Assembly: GCA_001466705.2 (NCBI GenBank)
Contig: LATX02000187.1
Coordinates: 434,001-498,000 of the forward strand
Origin: Moniliophthora roreri
Lineage: Eukaryota > Basidiomycota > Agaricomycetes > Agaricales > Marasmiaceae
Direction of reading: 5' to 3'
DNA: 64,000 nt
Shown: positions 22,157 through 34,805 of the stretch, one piece after another
Position numbering within the stretch: the first letter of the stretch is position 1
Layout: each line of letters opens with the position of its first letter
Position numbers and translations under genes: made by a program
Notes under the pieces: generated by a model
The model's input: the letters and a program-made list of their open reading frames with translations, nothing else
The model's database searches: none
Told to the model about the DNA's origin: nothing

Positions 22157-24913
22157 GTCGGTAGTTTGTTGAACATGGGAAATCGAGGGCGTATATCAGG
22201 TCCCAGATCTTGCGGATAGCGTTAGTAGTTCCAAAAATGCCTCTAGTGAGGTGCAATCGTGCCTAAATTTTACCTTTGCGGGAAGAAGAGCGGTCTGGGT
22301 TAGAAAACAGCGTTTCGGGAAGGCATGCTTCACATGCAGTGGGCGCATTGATATCAGTTCTGAATATCAGAGTGTATATTAGGATGAACTACGTTAAGAC
22401 GGAAAGTGAGGCCATCAATTGAGTATGACAAATTGCAGGGTGCGAGAACGCTAGAGAACGTCGGACAAGACCGATCATCAGGCTGAACACCCTCTCAATC
22501 GGCCGGTGAGGAAGAACATTTCCATATTTCGAGCGACTATCGTTCTGAAACATATTAGGCCCAGCATCCGTGTCTATGTAGAGTTTGAAACTCGGAAGGG
22601 GCGGAAGGAGTTGAGAAAAGTCGGAATGGTCTCCAGGTCAAATCAAAATCATAATGGCCACAGCCGTGGGTGAGAGCAAATTAATAGGCCTGTTCCCGCA
22701 CCCGTTCCGTGACGATGAAAGCTAAGAGCAAATAGCATAGGAACCACCGTCGCTTCAACTTCTCCGTCTGCTTGGTACATTCTATGCAAAGGTCCTAACT
22801 TCGCCTGCAGTAAAAGGGCTGGGTCCATTCTGCTTCTATACACCAATTCTGACCTCAAACTCGCGTCACAGTTGAGAATGAAGTTGATTTATACTAATAG
22901 GTATTTTACGCAGAAGAAACGTGTATCAAAACTCGACAATTTGCCTCAGTATACTCAACTGCCCTAGCGATCGAGCCGTATCCTCTCCTCGGATATGACA
23001 GAGCATCATGACAGCAAGGATCACGGTGGAAAGGACGGCAACGGCAAAGAACACGGATACGGTCTCAATGCCGAGGTTTTTCAGACTGTTTTCAGCGCAA
23101 TTTCGGATTCTTTGCGGGTGGCGTGGCGGCCGTTGAGGCAAATCTCACATATGATGGAGTCCAACCTCGTCTTCGCTGCATGGGACCGACAAATATCAGG
23201 GGCGGATCGGGGAAACCCACCTGCCCCTGTCCCTCTGTGGGCCGAAGGGCTGGGATGAAGCTCCATCCCGCAAGATCAGTCCTCCCAACCGTAAACCACC
23301 CTCTCGGAAGGTCAAGAAGCTGGACTTGCTGATGGCAGAGGCAGTAGTCCCGGTCAGTTGCTCGGATGGCGTGAGAGGAGACGTCCTCCGGTCCGAGGTC
23401 TTTCCAGTGTTTCGGACTCCTGGGTATATAGGCTCAGTGGTAGTATCCCTAAACAGAGTTGGAAGTGCAGGCGATAGGGGTAGCCCCCTGATGAGAGCTT
23501 TCGCAGGCTCGAAACCGCTGCTAAATCTGCCTCACTAGCTGACCTCTCCCCCAGCTGATAACAGGACCTTATCTTAGGAGACGGTTGACTGCAGCGGTGC
23601 AGAAGTCAGTGGTCTGCCCAGCTACGCTCGGTTGGAACCTGGTACCAATTCGAGGAACCTGTCGTCAGAAAGTATCATGATGGTACAGGGGTGATAAGAA
23701 CCATGGCGCTTATAGTCTTGATGCGAGGATTTATATGGCGCTCCAGGTATGTATATGAAGGCTTGTTGTCCTTATTTTTGAGTGGTGCGGTGCGGAGCTC
23801 CAAGTTTGACAGCGGCTGTCATTAGGCAAGTTCAGAACTAGAAAGAACATCTCACGCAGTCGCCAGTCGACTCGCAAAAGTTTGACCCCTGCTTTATCGT
23901 CCTCTAGAGGCACGAATTGCGAAGCTTTCCGAAAAAAGACGTCTATTTACATCCTAGAATATTACCATATTCGAGGCTACGCTCCTAACGGTCCCTTGGA
24001 TACTAACAAGTACTTGGCAAGCAGATGACGAGTCCAACCTGTTCATGGGTTTGTAGGATTGTCGGAGCCAGAGTAAGTTTTCCTTCAGAAATCACCACAC
24101 CTGTGGGCAGCTACGTATGAATCCACCAGAACCGCTTCAACGGCCGATACACGGAAGACCAGTGTAACAACACTAGATTAGTTTCGTATTGAGAGAGGAA
24201 AACACATTTGAATCCTGCAAAGCAACATTGATGTCCCCGGTGTGTACGACAGTGCCGATGGCCGGTGCGCTCCATCACCAGGCCTCTGAGGGTAGGTATA
24301 GAGGTGTCGTGAAAAGTTAATATGACTTTACAGACGAAGTCCTGGCGTGTCGATGGGAATCGAGTCGTGAATCAAGACTACTTTTGGTACAGACCTCCTG
24401 TCCGAATTTAACTGGCAAAGTCTTCGACAACATCTGTGAAGTATGTTGTAAAGACAGGTCTACATCGGAAAAGACCTAGCACCTACTCACCATTAATTCC
24501 CTAGGCCTAGATACTCTCCTCAGTAAGGTTGATGCATATATTGTCCCCATGTCTGACCGTACACTCCGGTGTGACTGCAGTAACGAAATGAGCACGAGAC
24601 GAGTGAGAAGCACAGATGACGGGAGAGAAACAAAAGACGCTCAAATTACGCTCCGCTCAACAACCACCAGCACCACCTCTCAGCGCCCAGCTTTCGGCTT
24701 TTCGCCTAGCTGGCGAAACTCCCAACACATTCCCTTTATCGTGCTAGATTTTCTGAGGAAATCGAGATCAGAACCTGCACGGTGGTGAGCTATTCTTGTC
24801 GTTCGGTGTACATCCCTCTGTGGAACCACATTGACGTCGTATGATCACAATCCAGACCTGGTACAGTACCGAGTATACACCTCATACCTCCATCCCCGAA
24901 TCACCAAGACACC
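22157..24913. other. Long gene-poor stretch, no gene seen
   Basis: About 2.75 kb. Open frames are short and carry no signal peptide, domain motif or plausible splicing. The frame at 22995-23258 begins His/Lys/Gly-rich but soon loses character. I see no RNA gene, tandem array or terminal inverted repeat. It may hold decayed sequence or a non-coding transcript. Confidence 0.4.
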
Positions 24914-26285
24914 ATGCAACATGTTGTGCAGCAAGCAGACGCCGTCCACCAGCAAATCAATAGCATAACAGCGCTATTGGAGCAGTTCAATGCTCGTCGA
25001 GCCGGTCTTCTACGGGAGGCGTCTAGACGAGATTCCGAATTCTTGCATCCTCAGAGCAAGCCATGCACCCTCGTATCCGAATCCCCGCAAAATCCTTGGT
25101 CGAGGTCGGGACTTCCGATCGCAAGACTTCCCACCGAGGTGTTGGACCTAGTCATTTCATGCTTGAACAGGAATGATCTAGCCCGCGTTGCTTCATCCCA
25201 CAAGACGCTCTACCCTATTGCCAGTCGTATCATGTACAACAACATTACGATCAATGTCAGCTTACAATCCATGCGTTGCATGAAAACACTCATAAAACAC
25301 CCACACCTCGCATCTCTCGTCAGATTGTTCACCATTCAATGGCCCTCTCTATCTACACCCACAAGAAATCTTCACCAATTGGCACAGGATACCCTTCATG
25401 CCCTTACGGCTATCACGTCTCTTTCCGTCGACGTAGGCAACGACTTTCCACCATGGAACCTTCAAAATTGTACCTTTACTCTATCCTCACTTAATACCTC
25501 TTTCCGGTTCGAACAAATCCTGGTTCAGTTTCTCGAATCACAGCCGTGCATCACAGAGCTCACATTGCGAGGTTTCAATTCGGATCCTTCACAATTCTCG
25601 TTCAGCGCGACCACCTTCAATCTCAATCCCAGAGACATTACTGCGTCCTTGACTTTAAAGCCGACAGCGCTTCCCCTACTATCCAAAGTTAGCGCTATTC
25701 ACGCAGGTCCTAATATCATGGGAACTATCATTAAGGGAAGACCGGTCAAGAGCGTCGTTATGCCTTTATACGCAGACTGCTCTTCCAAGTCATTGGATGC
25801 TATTGCGTCCTCGTCTTCTCCCATAGAGCGGCTCAACATCATGAGTTTTGACCCGAACGCCGCGAATTACCTTCTGACGGAGATTGCTAAGCGGTTCAAA
25901 GACCTCGAGGCACTGGCGATAGTTCTGTTATTGGCAGAATGCAGTGAGGTATGCTACGTTCCTTCACGCCCCCTTACCCGCCACTGAATCTTTCTTAGCA
26001 GGCCTTGGAAGCTGCAGCATCATCACTATCTAATTTTAGCCGCCTGAGAGTAAGCGCACACGTACATCGTTTAATCTGTGAAAGCTTGATTTTTGATGCT
26101 GTTTTTAGTACATCACCTTCATGTCAGCCTCGCCTCGAGCCCGCATCTCGGATAATGTTGAGAAGCGTATAGCCAAGTCGTGGCATGCGCACTGTCCAAC
26201 GCTCAAGACTATTATATTGCCTATGGGAAATGTTTTGTACTTTGAGAACTCGGTATGGTCGATCTTGACCGAATTTTCTGAGTAG
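24914..26285 (+). CDS. F-box-like protein, 419 aa
   Basis: Probable substrate-recognition subunit of an SCF ubiquitin ligase, of the large Agaricomycete F-box family. Three exons close in phase: 24914-25948, 26002-26049 and 26109-26285. An N-terminal coiled-coil-like stretch (VHQQINSITALLEQFNARRA) comes before the F-box LPTEVLDLVISCLNRNDLAR, with VASSHKTLYPIASRIMYNNI following (about residues 75-115). The rest has the leucine-rich, irregular helix-strand pattern usual in the family (for example LIKHPHLASLVRLFTI). The last exon reads KSWHAHCPTLKTIILPMG, a common ending of this type. The target is unknown. Confidence 0.82.
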
Positions 26286-27093
26286 ACCTTCGAATCTCTC
26301 TCCGATATCCCAGCGCTTCTTCTGCCTGTACAGTATCGTTACCTGGTGAGTCAGTCTACTTTCGTTCTCGACCAGGTCTGATAGTTCCAATGCTTTCATT
26401 CAGACTCCTCGGATTCCCGATTACTTCTCTTACGGATACATGCTGTATTAATATTCAAGTTGCCGCCACCCTCCCCTGCTTCTTCTTTCTTTGTGACAGG
26501 AAGGATTGCCATTGGCAGAGGTTCCACGCTAGGGATTCGTGGGATGCCTCTGAATATGGTTTGGTCTCCTCAATGTCGAAGATTCTAGTGTATAATGAAC
26601 AGCTCCAAATCAGAGTTATGCCCTACTCTCACGAATGCATCACCTCCGTGAATAGAACGGTCTCTTCTACCACTTCGGCAAACACTCGTCTTACTCATCC
26701 TCGATCGTTCACGGGGATGCATTATTGCCATAAACCCAACTGCGTTCTATTCAGTACCCCGCTAAGGTGTTGCTCCAAACCACAGCCTTCGTGCGAGCTA
26801 TATTCACGTTTGGGAACTTGTGGTTTACAATGCTTCAATGTCATCATATATGAAGAAGCATAATTGCCTCGTTTACCGAAATTGTACTCACGCCTCTCAT
26901 CCCAGGAATACGGAATGACAGTTTCCATGTCCCATAGTGGTAAGTACTTTCTCAAGTGCATCGTGTCAGGGCTAATAAAACTGCTGCGGCACGATGCTTC
27001 CTTTGTCGTGTTAGTGTCCCAATGAAATCTTTTTAAAGACGAGAAGAAGTAATTTGGAGTCTACACTCTCACTCATACGCTCAAGTCTTCACA
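26286..27093. other. Intergenic, no gene seen
   Basis: About 810 bases. An open frame at 26390-26863 (157 aa) is Cys- and Ser-rich but shows no domain, signal peptide or codon pattern that persuades me. The part before 27093 should hold the promoter of the cupredoxin gene. Confidence 0.35.
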
Positions 27094-28199
27094 ATGTTTC
27101 TCCTTTCTTCTGTTTTGTCCTTGGCACTCGCCGGATTGGCTGTTGCGCAAAACCAGGTACGTACCCTCGCTCTATTCATGCTTTTCGTCATCGAAACTCA
27201 CATTTCGTACAGACCGTTAATGTAAACGTTGGTGGTGTGGCATCCAGAGGGGAGAACATCTTCATGTTCAGCCCTAACACGATCACTGCTCAGGTCGGAG
27301 ATGTCGTTAGGTATGGTTCAAAGACTTATGCTGTCGTGCCCAGAATGGAGTTGATCGTCTTCAATAGGTTCAACTTCTCGGGATCACCCGGAAACCATAG
27401 GTGAGCTTGTTGTGTGTGCATTCATCAAAAAGTATTGACGCTATTGTGGTTCATAGTATTACACAAAGTATGCTGCCATTCTTTCCTGAAGATTCTAATC
27501 CGTATTCAATAACGACACAGGCACCTTCCAGAACCCTTGCCAGCCGATGCCCGGTGGATTCGACTCTGGTTGGGTATTCATTCCTGAGAATGGCCTCCCT
27601 CCAGACTCAGACCCTATTTGGAACTTGACCATTACCAATACCTCAGCACGTCGGTTCCTGTTTTGCTTGTGGACGTGAACCTTTATGCTTACCAGTTTAT
27701 TTCTCGCAGCCATCTGGTTCTTCTGCAAACAGCTTGTTCCCATGCCTCACTGCACGACCGGTACGTTAAGCCTGCTCAAGTGGCTCCAATGACTTAATGG
27801 CTCCTTCTCTCGTACTTAGGCATGGTTGGCGCTATCAACGCTCCTACTTCTGGCGACAACACCTTCCAAAACTATGTCTCCAACGCTAACAAAGACAGTA
27901 GTCCAGGTGTAAGCCTCTTTCCCGGTACTTCGCTCAAGATCTTCGTCTCACTCTCCTGATAGCAAGGAATTGGTGCGCTCGTTGGTAACGGAGCCTCTGC
28001 ATCAGCGGTTCCTGGACCCATTGACACTTCGCTGGGTGCCAATTACGCTGGTAGTCCCGCTCCCACACCCGTCAGTGCTAGCGGCTCAGGTGGTGCTAGC
28101 CCTACTACCACTGGCAGCGGCAGCAATGCTGCTTCTCAACTCCGCATGGACGCGATACTGTATCTGGGAGCGATTGCTGCCGTTGGTTTGTTTGCTTGA
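27094..28199 (+). CDS. Secreted cupredoxin-like protein with Ser/Gly-rich tail, probable GPI anchor
   Basis: Extracellular protein with a plastocyanin-like fold, common in basidiomycete walls. The signal peptide is MFLLSSVLSLALAGLAVAQN (exon 27094-27156). Short exons follow: TVNVNVGGV to ITAQVGDVVR, FNFSGSPGNHS, ITQSTFQNPCQPM to FIPENGLP, WNLTITNTSAP, IWFFCKQLVPMPHCTTGM, and VGAINAP onward. The type 1 copper ligand pattern is visible: His in GNHS, Cys in FFCKQ, His in MPHC and Met in TTGM. The second half is Ser/Gly/Ala/Pro/Thr-rich (GNGASASAV, then ASGSGGASPTTTGSGS). The protein ends in a hydrophobic segment, DAILYLGAIAAVGLFA, the usual C-terminal signal for a GPI anchor. Whether it binds copper cannot be settled here. 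Confidence 0.88.
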
Positions 28200-28413
28200 A
28201 CAGTTTGAGATGTTAATATCTTCGAATACATTGATTGTATTTTTTGTACTATCCCGTACAGTAGAAATAGCGAAGAACACGTTTACTACTGGATTATCGA
28301 GCTTTTCTGACGCGACAGCCGGTGACGTCGCGTCCCTCACGTGAGAAAAAGTCCCTTGGCATCGCTAGACGTTCCCAGTCTTTTTTCTCAACTTCTGGTG
28401 TTCCCCGTACACT

Positions 28414-29464
28414 ATGAACCATCGACTCCTTCTTAGGTCAATACGGAGATATCCAAGGCCTATAACAACAGTTCGCAATGGTCATTATCGTCTGAATTCC
28501 ACCCAGACACCCCATTCCTCACCCCAAAAAGACACGCTGTCGGCATCTCAAGCTACACCAAAGCCTGTAACGGCTACCGTGGGCCAGGTCCTTGCAAGGC
28601 TCTTAGGGCTTACGTCCCCAAAAAGAATGGTTGGAATGCGGACGCTACGGATATATGAACAGTGCGCGCGGGCACCTGAGGCGTCCCAAGAATTTTGGCA
28701 GAAAAGTACGACTCAAGAATTTTATTACGCGCGCAACAGGAACTGACTTGTATCGGAAAGAATGTGATTTACCGCCCACCTTTCAGTCATGGTTTACTGT
28801 AACCAACCTCTACGTCTGGATATTGACCGTTCGTTACCGTGCACTTCCACCTCCCTACGGCAAACTATACATTCAGGCCCTCGTAGACCATTTCTTTATA
28901 GATACAGAACATCGCATACGCGCTATTCTTCAGCCCCATATCCCACCACTACCACCTTACACATTCCATTCGGAATTTTATGTCAATCCCAACGTACCTG
29001 CGGACGGGAAGATTAAACGGGGAATGCGGGCACCAGAGAGGCTAGTCGGCCGTCAGATGAAGATTTTCAAGGAGCAGTGGATGGGAATGACTATGTCATT
29101 GGATTTAGGTCTCATTGGAAGCGATGCGGAGCTCGCAGCGGCAGTTTGGCGAAATCTACTGGGTGCTCGTGGGGCCAATGGGATTGCATACCCCGGCTCT
29201 TCCGCTTCTTCATTCAGACGTTCCGTGAACCTTGTTGGTGGAGAGGTAGAGAACCCGGACAAGGTCGACCTGGACAAGGAGGAAGCGCGCGATGATGGTT
29301 CAGGAGTTCACGACTACCCTCCGGACGAAATAGACAAGTACGTCAAGTACCCAGAGCTGATGCTTCAGATCGTTACCGACATCAGGAGGAAGGTAGCGAA
29401 AATGGAATCGATATCTGACGAGGATTTGATGAGACTACTTCCTACCTTCTCGAAAATCGAGTAG
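28414..29464 (+). CDS. CBP3: CBP3-type ubiquinol-cytochrome c reductase assembly chaperone, 338 aa
   Basis: Mitochondrial chaperone (yeast Cbp3, human UQCC1) that binds newly made cytochrome b for complex III assembly. Two exons, 28414-28705 and 28740-29464, close in phase. The intron is only 34 nt by this reading. The first 50 residues are Arg/Ser/Thr-rich with few acids (MNHRLLLRSIRRYPRP), a typical mitochondrial targeting sequence. The chaperone domain starts near residue 98: DLPPTFQSWFTVTNLYVWIL, YIQALVDHFFIDTEHRIRAI and LVGRQMKIFKEQWMGM. The segment from about residue 190 (LDLGLIGSDAELAAAVWRNLLG) is also characteristic. The C-terminal 100 residues are acidic and less conserved. An alternative reading frame is open through exon 1 but lacks the targeting sequence. 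Confidence 0.9.
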
Positions 29465-30021
29465 CGGAGACAGATCACTCCCAATATGAAGATGATGTTT
29501 GTGTTTCATGGATACCGTGTCAAATAATGGCAATGTTGCCGATACCTCTTACACATCGATCAGGGAATATGTTATGTTCAGGGGAGCAAGGGGCCGCAGA
29601 TCGGTGCATCCAGTATTTGTTCCCATAGCTATGAGCAAAGGTTTTTCAAAGGGAAAAGAATACATACTGTAGCCTGGCATTGAATCCGGGATTATCTTGA
29701 GCGCATCCAAGAAAGACCGATATGTCAGGTTGGAGGTGTGTGAATTTTATAGTTAGCCACCATCGTCAGAAAAAAAAGAATTCCCGGAACTCTACTTTCC
29801 AGAAATCGGGTGCCTCGTGCAGGGGAGGCCGATCGTTGCGATCGGAAAAAGCGGGACGGGACAATCGATATCCTGATACACGATGAGATGACTTGGGTTA
29901 CTGATTTAAATGAATCGAGCTTCAGGATATGCATCCCTCTCATCGTTACTTCGTTATCCTCTGGAAGGATATGTATTCTCTTCCTAATTCTCCTCTACCT
30001 TCTGCACCTTCTCAACCTGAC
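29465..30021. other. Intergenic, no gene seen
   Basis: About 560 bases between the CBP3 stop and the next F-box start. Only short open frames of no recognisable content. Confidence 0.4.
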
Positions 30022-31888
30022 ATGACGAGCCCTTTCCACTTCCCGACAGAGTTATACGGAGAGATTGCCCAACATCTGGGTGCACCAGATAAGGTGAACC
30101 TCTGCTTGACTGTGAGTTTCTCTGCAATTGCATGTTTCAAAGGTTTTACGATCCTTCTAGTCAAAGAGCCTGTACTCTTTCGTTCTTCCTTTCGTTTATT
30201 CGACTCTGGAATTGCATGGAAATGCATGCCTAAGTCGAGTGCGATTCCTCATTGCCCATCCGCATCTCAGTAGATTCGTCCGAGAATTGGTGTTAAAGCC
30301 AAACTACATGAAGTCAGGCTCAATTCGGAAGTATCTCTCGGTCGAAATAGAACTAGCTCGGGGTATGGAACTTTTGGCACCCAATCTCCCCTCGTTGGAG
30401 AGGCTCGTGTGGGATGGATCAGAGATTCCTGACGACTACCTGTGGTTAGCACTTCGTAAAAGGCTTGTAGCATTCATCCGCTTAGAAACGAATGCAGATA
30501 CTGATAGTCCAAACGAACAGCTGTGCATCCCTTCGCGATATTGGTGTCAACCTTGGGACAAAGCCTGTAGATCCTAGGAGCGAGGTGCGCATGTCTCGAT
30601 ACTCGAACGTTTTCCCCAGAATTTGAACGGCTATCATACAGCTGTTTCAATTCGACGATCTCCTTCATTTTTCACTCTCATCGCAAGTCCGGGACGATGA
30701 CTACAGTCGTGCGTATCGAGAATATACTCCGATATGGTCGAACTCACAGGTATTTTGTCAGCCAACGTACAGCTCAGCCAAAGCGAAAAGCTGCCAGCCG
30801 AGTTCTGGGACATGCTCATCAATCGATCGCCTCGTCTACGAGGTCTTACTTTAGGGCACCGTGGAGTATCTCACCACTCGAGGCGTACTTTGGACATTAC
30901 TCCAATCACGAGGGCACGGTGGTCTAGTCTATCCACGCTTACTTTGCAGAATTGTCGTCTCGACGACACTTCGGAACAGGGGGAAAGATACTCAAATCTC
31001 AATGCCTTTTCCGACTTCATCGTAGCCCACCAATCGATCAAGTACCTCCAGATTCAAGGCCTCCCCGTTCTTGGGTACAGAGATATACTGAAGCAATTGA
31101 AGCGTTTGGGTTGCCCCGTTTCCCTTGGTGCCGTTCCGTTTGCCATCAATACGACAATCGAAGAGCTCATTTTAACCGACGAGGCTTACAATGGCATTGG
31201 ATTCCATGCATTTTGGGACTACGTGGCATCTCTTCCATCATTAAAGAAGTTGTCTTTGTGGATGGATTTCTCTTCCGACGTGTCTGACGTTGGGACCGAA
31301 TATAACCATATTGAAGAATTACGAGGCTTGGTTTCTCGTTGCCCCAAACTGGAGGCTCTCACTGTGATGTGCTCGACCAAAGGAAAAGAAACGTTTCGTA
31401 TGGTACGTTCACACTCTATATTCACTAAGCATTTTGCTGACCGGCGGTCCATTCGGCTACAGGGTGACTTCTCTCAAGTAATAGAGGGTTCTAGTCATTT
31501 GAAATCCATTGAACTATGGAAATGTCATAAGGCTGGAGACGAAGCACCCGCACAAGTAGCAGAACAGCTATTTCACGAACACACTGGCCTCGAGGCAATC
31601 GTCGTTCGCTCGGTACACGGCTATCGCCGCAGACGCTCAGATTCTCTAAGGATCATGCAGACGGGATCGTACAGGGTTTGTCGGGCTACAGACGGGAAGC
31701 CAGAAAACATTTTTGTGGACGAGAAAGGCGGCAAGTGGTTACCTTGGGCGGTGACAGCCAGGAAAATTGAACACGAGCTGGATCAGAAGACTGTCGGCAA
31801 GCGAAGATGGTTAGTTGGATGTTTGTGGGATGGAATTCGGGGGCGAGGGTCCGTGCTCAAGTTGTATGGGGGGGCGATGCGCTGGTGA
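30022..31888 (+). CDS. F-box protein, tandem paralogue 1
   Basis: SCF-type substrate receptor candidate. The start MTSPFHFPTELYGEIAQHLG carries the F-box core. Exon 1 is 30022-30111 and the next exon begins SKSLYSFVLPFVYSTLEL. The body is leucine-rich: FLIAHPHLSRFVRELVLKPN, LPSLERLVWDGSEIPDDY, PRLRGLTLGH, LPSLKKLSLWMDFSSD and CPKLEALTVMCSTKGKETF. An intron after RM (GTACGT near 31401) continues to GDFSQVIEGSS. Two intron boundaries are weak. The one after ALRKR would need a GC donor, by comparison with the paralogue at 32592. The one around 30686-30768 has competing sites. The last exon ends VLKLYGGAMRW. Alignment to the next gene supports the overall model. Confidence 0.7.
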
Positions 31889-32591
31889 CTACATCACAAA
31901 ACCTTTGACGGCTGGTCCCGATACTAGTAAATTATTTGATTTTAATGCTCTCCTAGTTTACCGTAATATAGGGACTGATGCATCAGTCAACAATCATAAT
32001 GTGTAGTTACAGGTCTTACTGTCAGCCTCGAGGAGCGCCTAATCCGAGATAGCCACGTGGTAGAGAGACGCGTATGCGTCTCTCGACTTCCGCGTCCGTC
32101 CAACTATTCATCCATCTCCTCTCTTCCCCTTCTAGCTTTCTCACCCACCCACCACATTCCCTCAGTGTTGAGCCACTCCAGAGTGTCTATTTCATTTCTT
32201 GCTAGACTCGAATGTGGCCGGGTTTGCCATCACCTACCTGACACGGTCTAGGCCGTCCGCCGTGCCCGTGCCTACCCGGCCAGCGGCAACTCACTCTACT
32301 CATATAAGTAGCACCGAGTACTATACACACTTCCCCCTCACTCCATCGAGAACTGGCTATCTCATCCAGTGCTAAATTAGCGCCTGGCGCCCAACGTTGA
32401 TCACAGGCTGCTGAGACTCATTCAGATACAGCACCACAACGTAGCTATAGAAATACAAGCCTTGGAGGATTGCATGCGTGGAATGATCTAAAATCAGTGC
32501 GCCATTCTTTCTGTGTCTACTCAACACTCATAACCTAGCGCTCCTGTAGTAGATCTATTGAATTAGTTCATCGTGAACATCATCGAGAACA
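31889..32591. other. Intergenic between tandem F-box genes, no gene seen
   Basis: About 700 bases, including a C/T-rich stretch near 32080-32170 that often marks fungal promoters. No coding features. Confidence 0.4.
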
Positions 32592-34385
32592 ATGACCAAG
32601 GTTAATCTTCCAGTAGAAGTTCTTTGCGAAGTTGTGCAATATATACCGTGTTCATGGGATAAGACATCGGTATCCAAGACGGTGAGTCGGATTACACCAA
32701 GTTGTGATTGTACACAATGCGATTAATATCTCTGCACAGTGCAGAGCTTTACACCGGGCTCTGCAACCAGGCATCTATCGCACTATTGAAGTCAAGGGCA
32801 CGAAACGATGTTACAAGCTCGTCAGAACCCTGATCAAATGTCCTCATCTCTGCCATTTCATACGTGAGATGACACTACGGCCCAATTATCAAGCGATGGC
32901 CGGATCCAAACGGTTGAAGGAGGAAACGGATTTAGCTATGGCACTAGAACTAGTAATTCCCAATTTGCATGAACTTCGAAGATTCATGTGGGATGGAGTC
33001 GAGATGCTGGGCAATAATTCGTGGAGAGCGCTTCGTCTCAGGTGCGTCGTATGACCTAAATGGACTTGACAACAAGCAACTAACATTGTGCCACAACGTT
33101 CAGCTGTCCTTTCCTGAAGAACATTGGAAGCAACATAGGGAGTAGAGACATCGATCCCAGCAGCGAAGTGAGCGTGCAGACCTGAATTTCCGGCGCTATA
33201 CTTATCCAAAGAACATCCCCAGCTTTTCGAGTTTAGCGACCTTACCGCGTTCTCACTGACCACTGAGAATCGTAATGCCAAATACCGTCGCCGTAGGTCG
33301 TTTACACCGCAACCTCGCACATTTTGACGAAAACTTCCGTGTACAGCCTTTGATTTCATCGCAGAGAGTCTGCCCCCGGCGCTATGGACCATGCTTCTCA
33401 AGAGATGTCCTGACCTTCAATCGCTCACAATTGGGCATGGAGGCTCAACCCGTCATTCATTACGCAGTCTTGATGTCTGGCCCCTAGTGCAAGGCGTTTG
33501 GCCACAGCTCAGTTCCATCACACTCTTCAATTACCAGGTTCATTCACCCGCGAATTTGCTACACCTCTTTCCAATTTTGCCGAACAGCATTGAGATTCTT
33601 TCTGACTGGATCGATATTCAACCTTCTCTAAAACATATCCACGTCGACTCCCTCATCGATTTAGATCACAATAAAGGTCTAAAGTCAGCTGAGGTGCACC
33701 CGCTCACCAGGCGCCCTCGCAAAATTCAAGAAGATCGGGAAGAAGTCTCGTTCAGCCAAGCAGCCTTTCCTGGGGGGTGGATGCCATTAGTCCATATGCA
33801 TCTCGCAAGGCTACCTAATCTGAGGAAGCTCTCCCTCTGGATTGACTTTTCGTCGGAACGTTCAACAGAGATGAGAGCTTGCGACGCGATCTCCCAGTTG
33901 AAATTCATGGTGGAAGCCTGCCCAAAGTTGGAAGACTTGTGCATTCGATGCTCCACGAAGAGAAAAGAGACCTTCACTTACGTGGGTGTTTGACAACTGA
34001 AGCCCATCCATCACTGATAGCAGCCTCCTTATAGAAAGCGTTCAGTGAAGTCTTGCGTGTACCAGGCCTGGAATTGAAGCGATTGGAATTGTGGAAACGG
34101 AAATGCAAAGGGGATTCTCTCTATGCCGCTGCAGCTGCTCGATGGGCTCGTGAATTCCTGTCACTAGACAAGATAGTGTTATACAGGGTACAGGACAAGC
34201 AAGAGTGGCTTGGAGAGAATCACCGCATAGCCATCATTTTGGCAGGCACGTATCAAGTAGTTCGAGGGATTGACAGGACTGCATTACGTCTATCTGCAGT
34301 AGAAAGGGTTTGGCCTGATGCTTGGACGTGGTCAAGTCGGTTTGACCATCGTATACCTCCTTTAAAAGCAAAGAAAGGTAATTAA
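32592..34385 (+). CDS. F-box protein, tandem paralogue 2
   Basis: Paralogue of the gene at 30022-31888, same order of blocks. MTKVNLPVEVLCEVVQYIP is the F-box start. Then come IYRTIEVKGTKRCYKLVRTL, CPHLCHFIREMTLRPNYQAM, LRRFMWDGVEMLGNNSWRAL, SCPFLKNIGSNIGSRDIDPS, CPDLQSLTIGHGGSTRHSL, LPNLRKLSLWIDFSSERSTE and CPKLEDLCIRCSTKRKETF. Introns use ordinary GT-AG sites; the one near 33980-34036 joins KETFTY to KAFSEVLRV. The C-terminal part, WARE..LDKIVLYRVQDKQEW, matches the first copy's EHTGLEAIVVRSVHGYR. The protein ends PLKAKKGN. About half the aligned positions seem to have diverged, so the duplication is not recent. Confidence 0.78.
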
Positions 34386-34805
34386 AGTGGATTGACCTCA
34401 TATAAGGTTTTGTATTTCGTCCCCTTTACTCCTTGTATGTGGATGTATATATATTCAATCCTGCATGTACTAGTAGAACAACGTATAAGTGACTGTGAAC
34501 TTTCCATGTACATATAAACGGCCTTCAGTGGACTGGAAACCAGACCAGACTGTCTACCTCAAAGTCGTGTAGCTTACAAGTGCTGCCGTGGGCGGGTTCA
34601 CGGTGCTAATGAGCTTGTCAGCACATTTTGAGTTGTAGGCGCTAGGCGCGCATTTCCCGGACCGGATTCACGATATAATCTGACAAGTGATCGATTCTTT
34701 CTCATCCATGATTTAACGATGACGCTGGCGATGCACCACCGCGTTTCTATCTATAGCATTCACCATCACTCAGAACAAGAACAAGAAATCTGAAGACATT
34801 GGACT
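34386..34805. other. Intergenic, promoter side of the SEC14 gene
   Basis: About 420 bases, AT-rich near 34440-34520. No coding features. Confidence 0.4.

Noticed and set aside
22995..23258. Plus-strand frame beginning with a His/Lys/Gly-rich run
   Set aside because: It looked a little like the HDGKD protein, but the run is only about 20 residues, with no signal peptide and no repeat.
26390..26863. 157-aa plus-strand frame after the first F-box gene
   Set aside because: No domain, and its composition looks random. Frames on the other strand are equally open.
28631..28740. Alternative start inside the CBP3-like gene
   Set aside because: It reads exon 1 in a shifted frame and runs through the intron. 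The spliced model has a mitochondrial targeting sequence and closes in phase.
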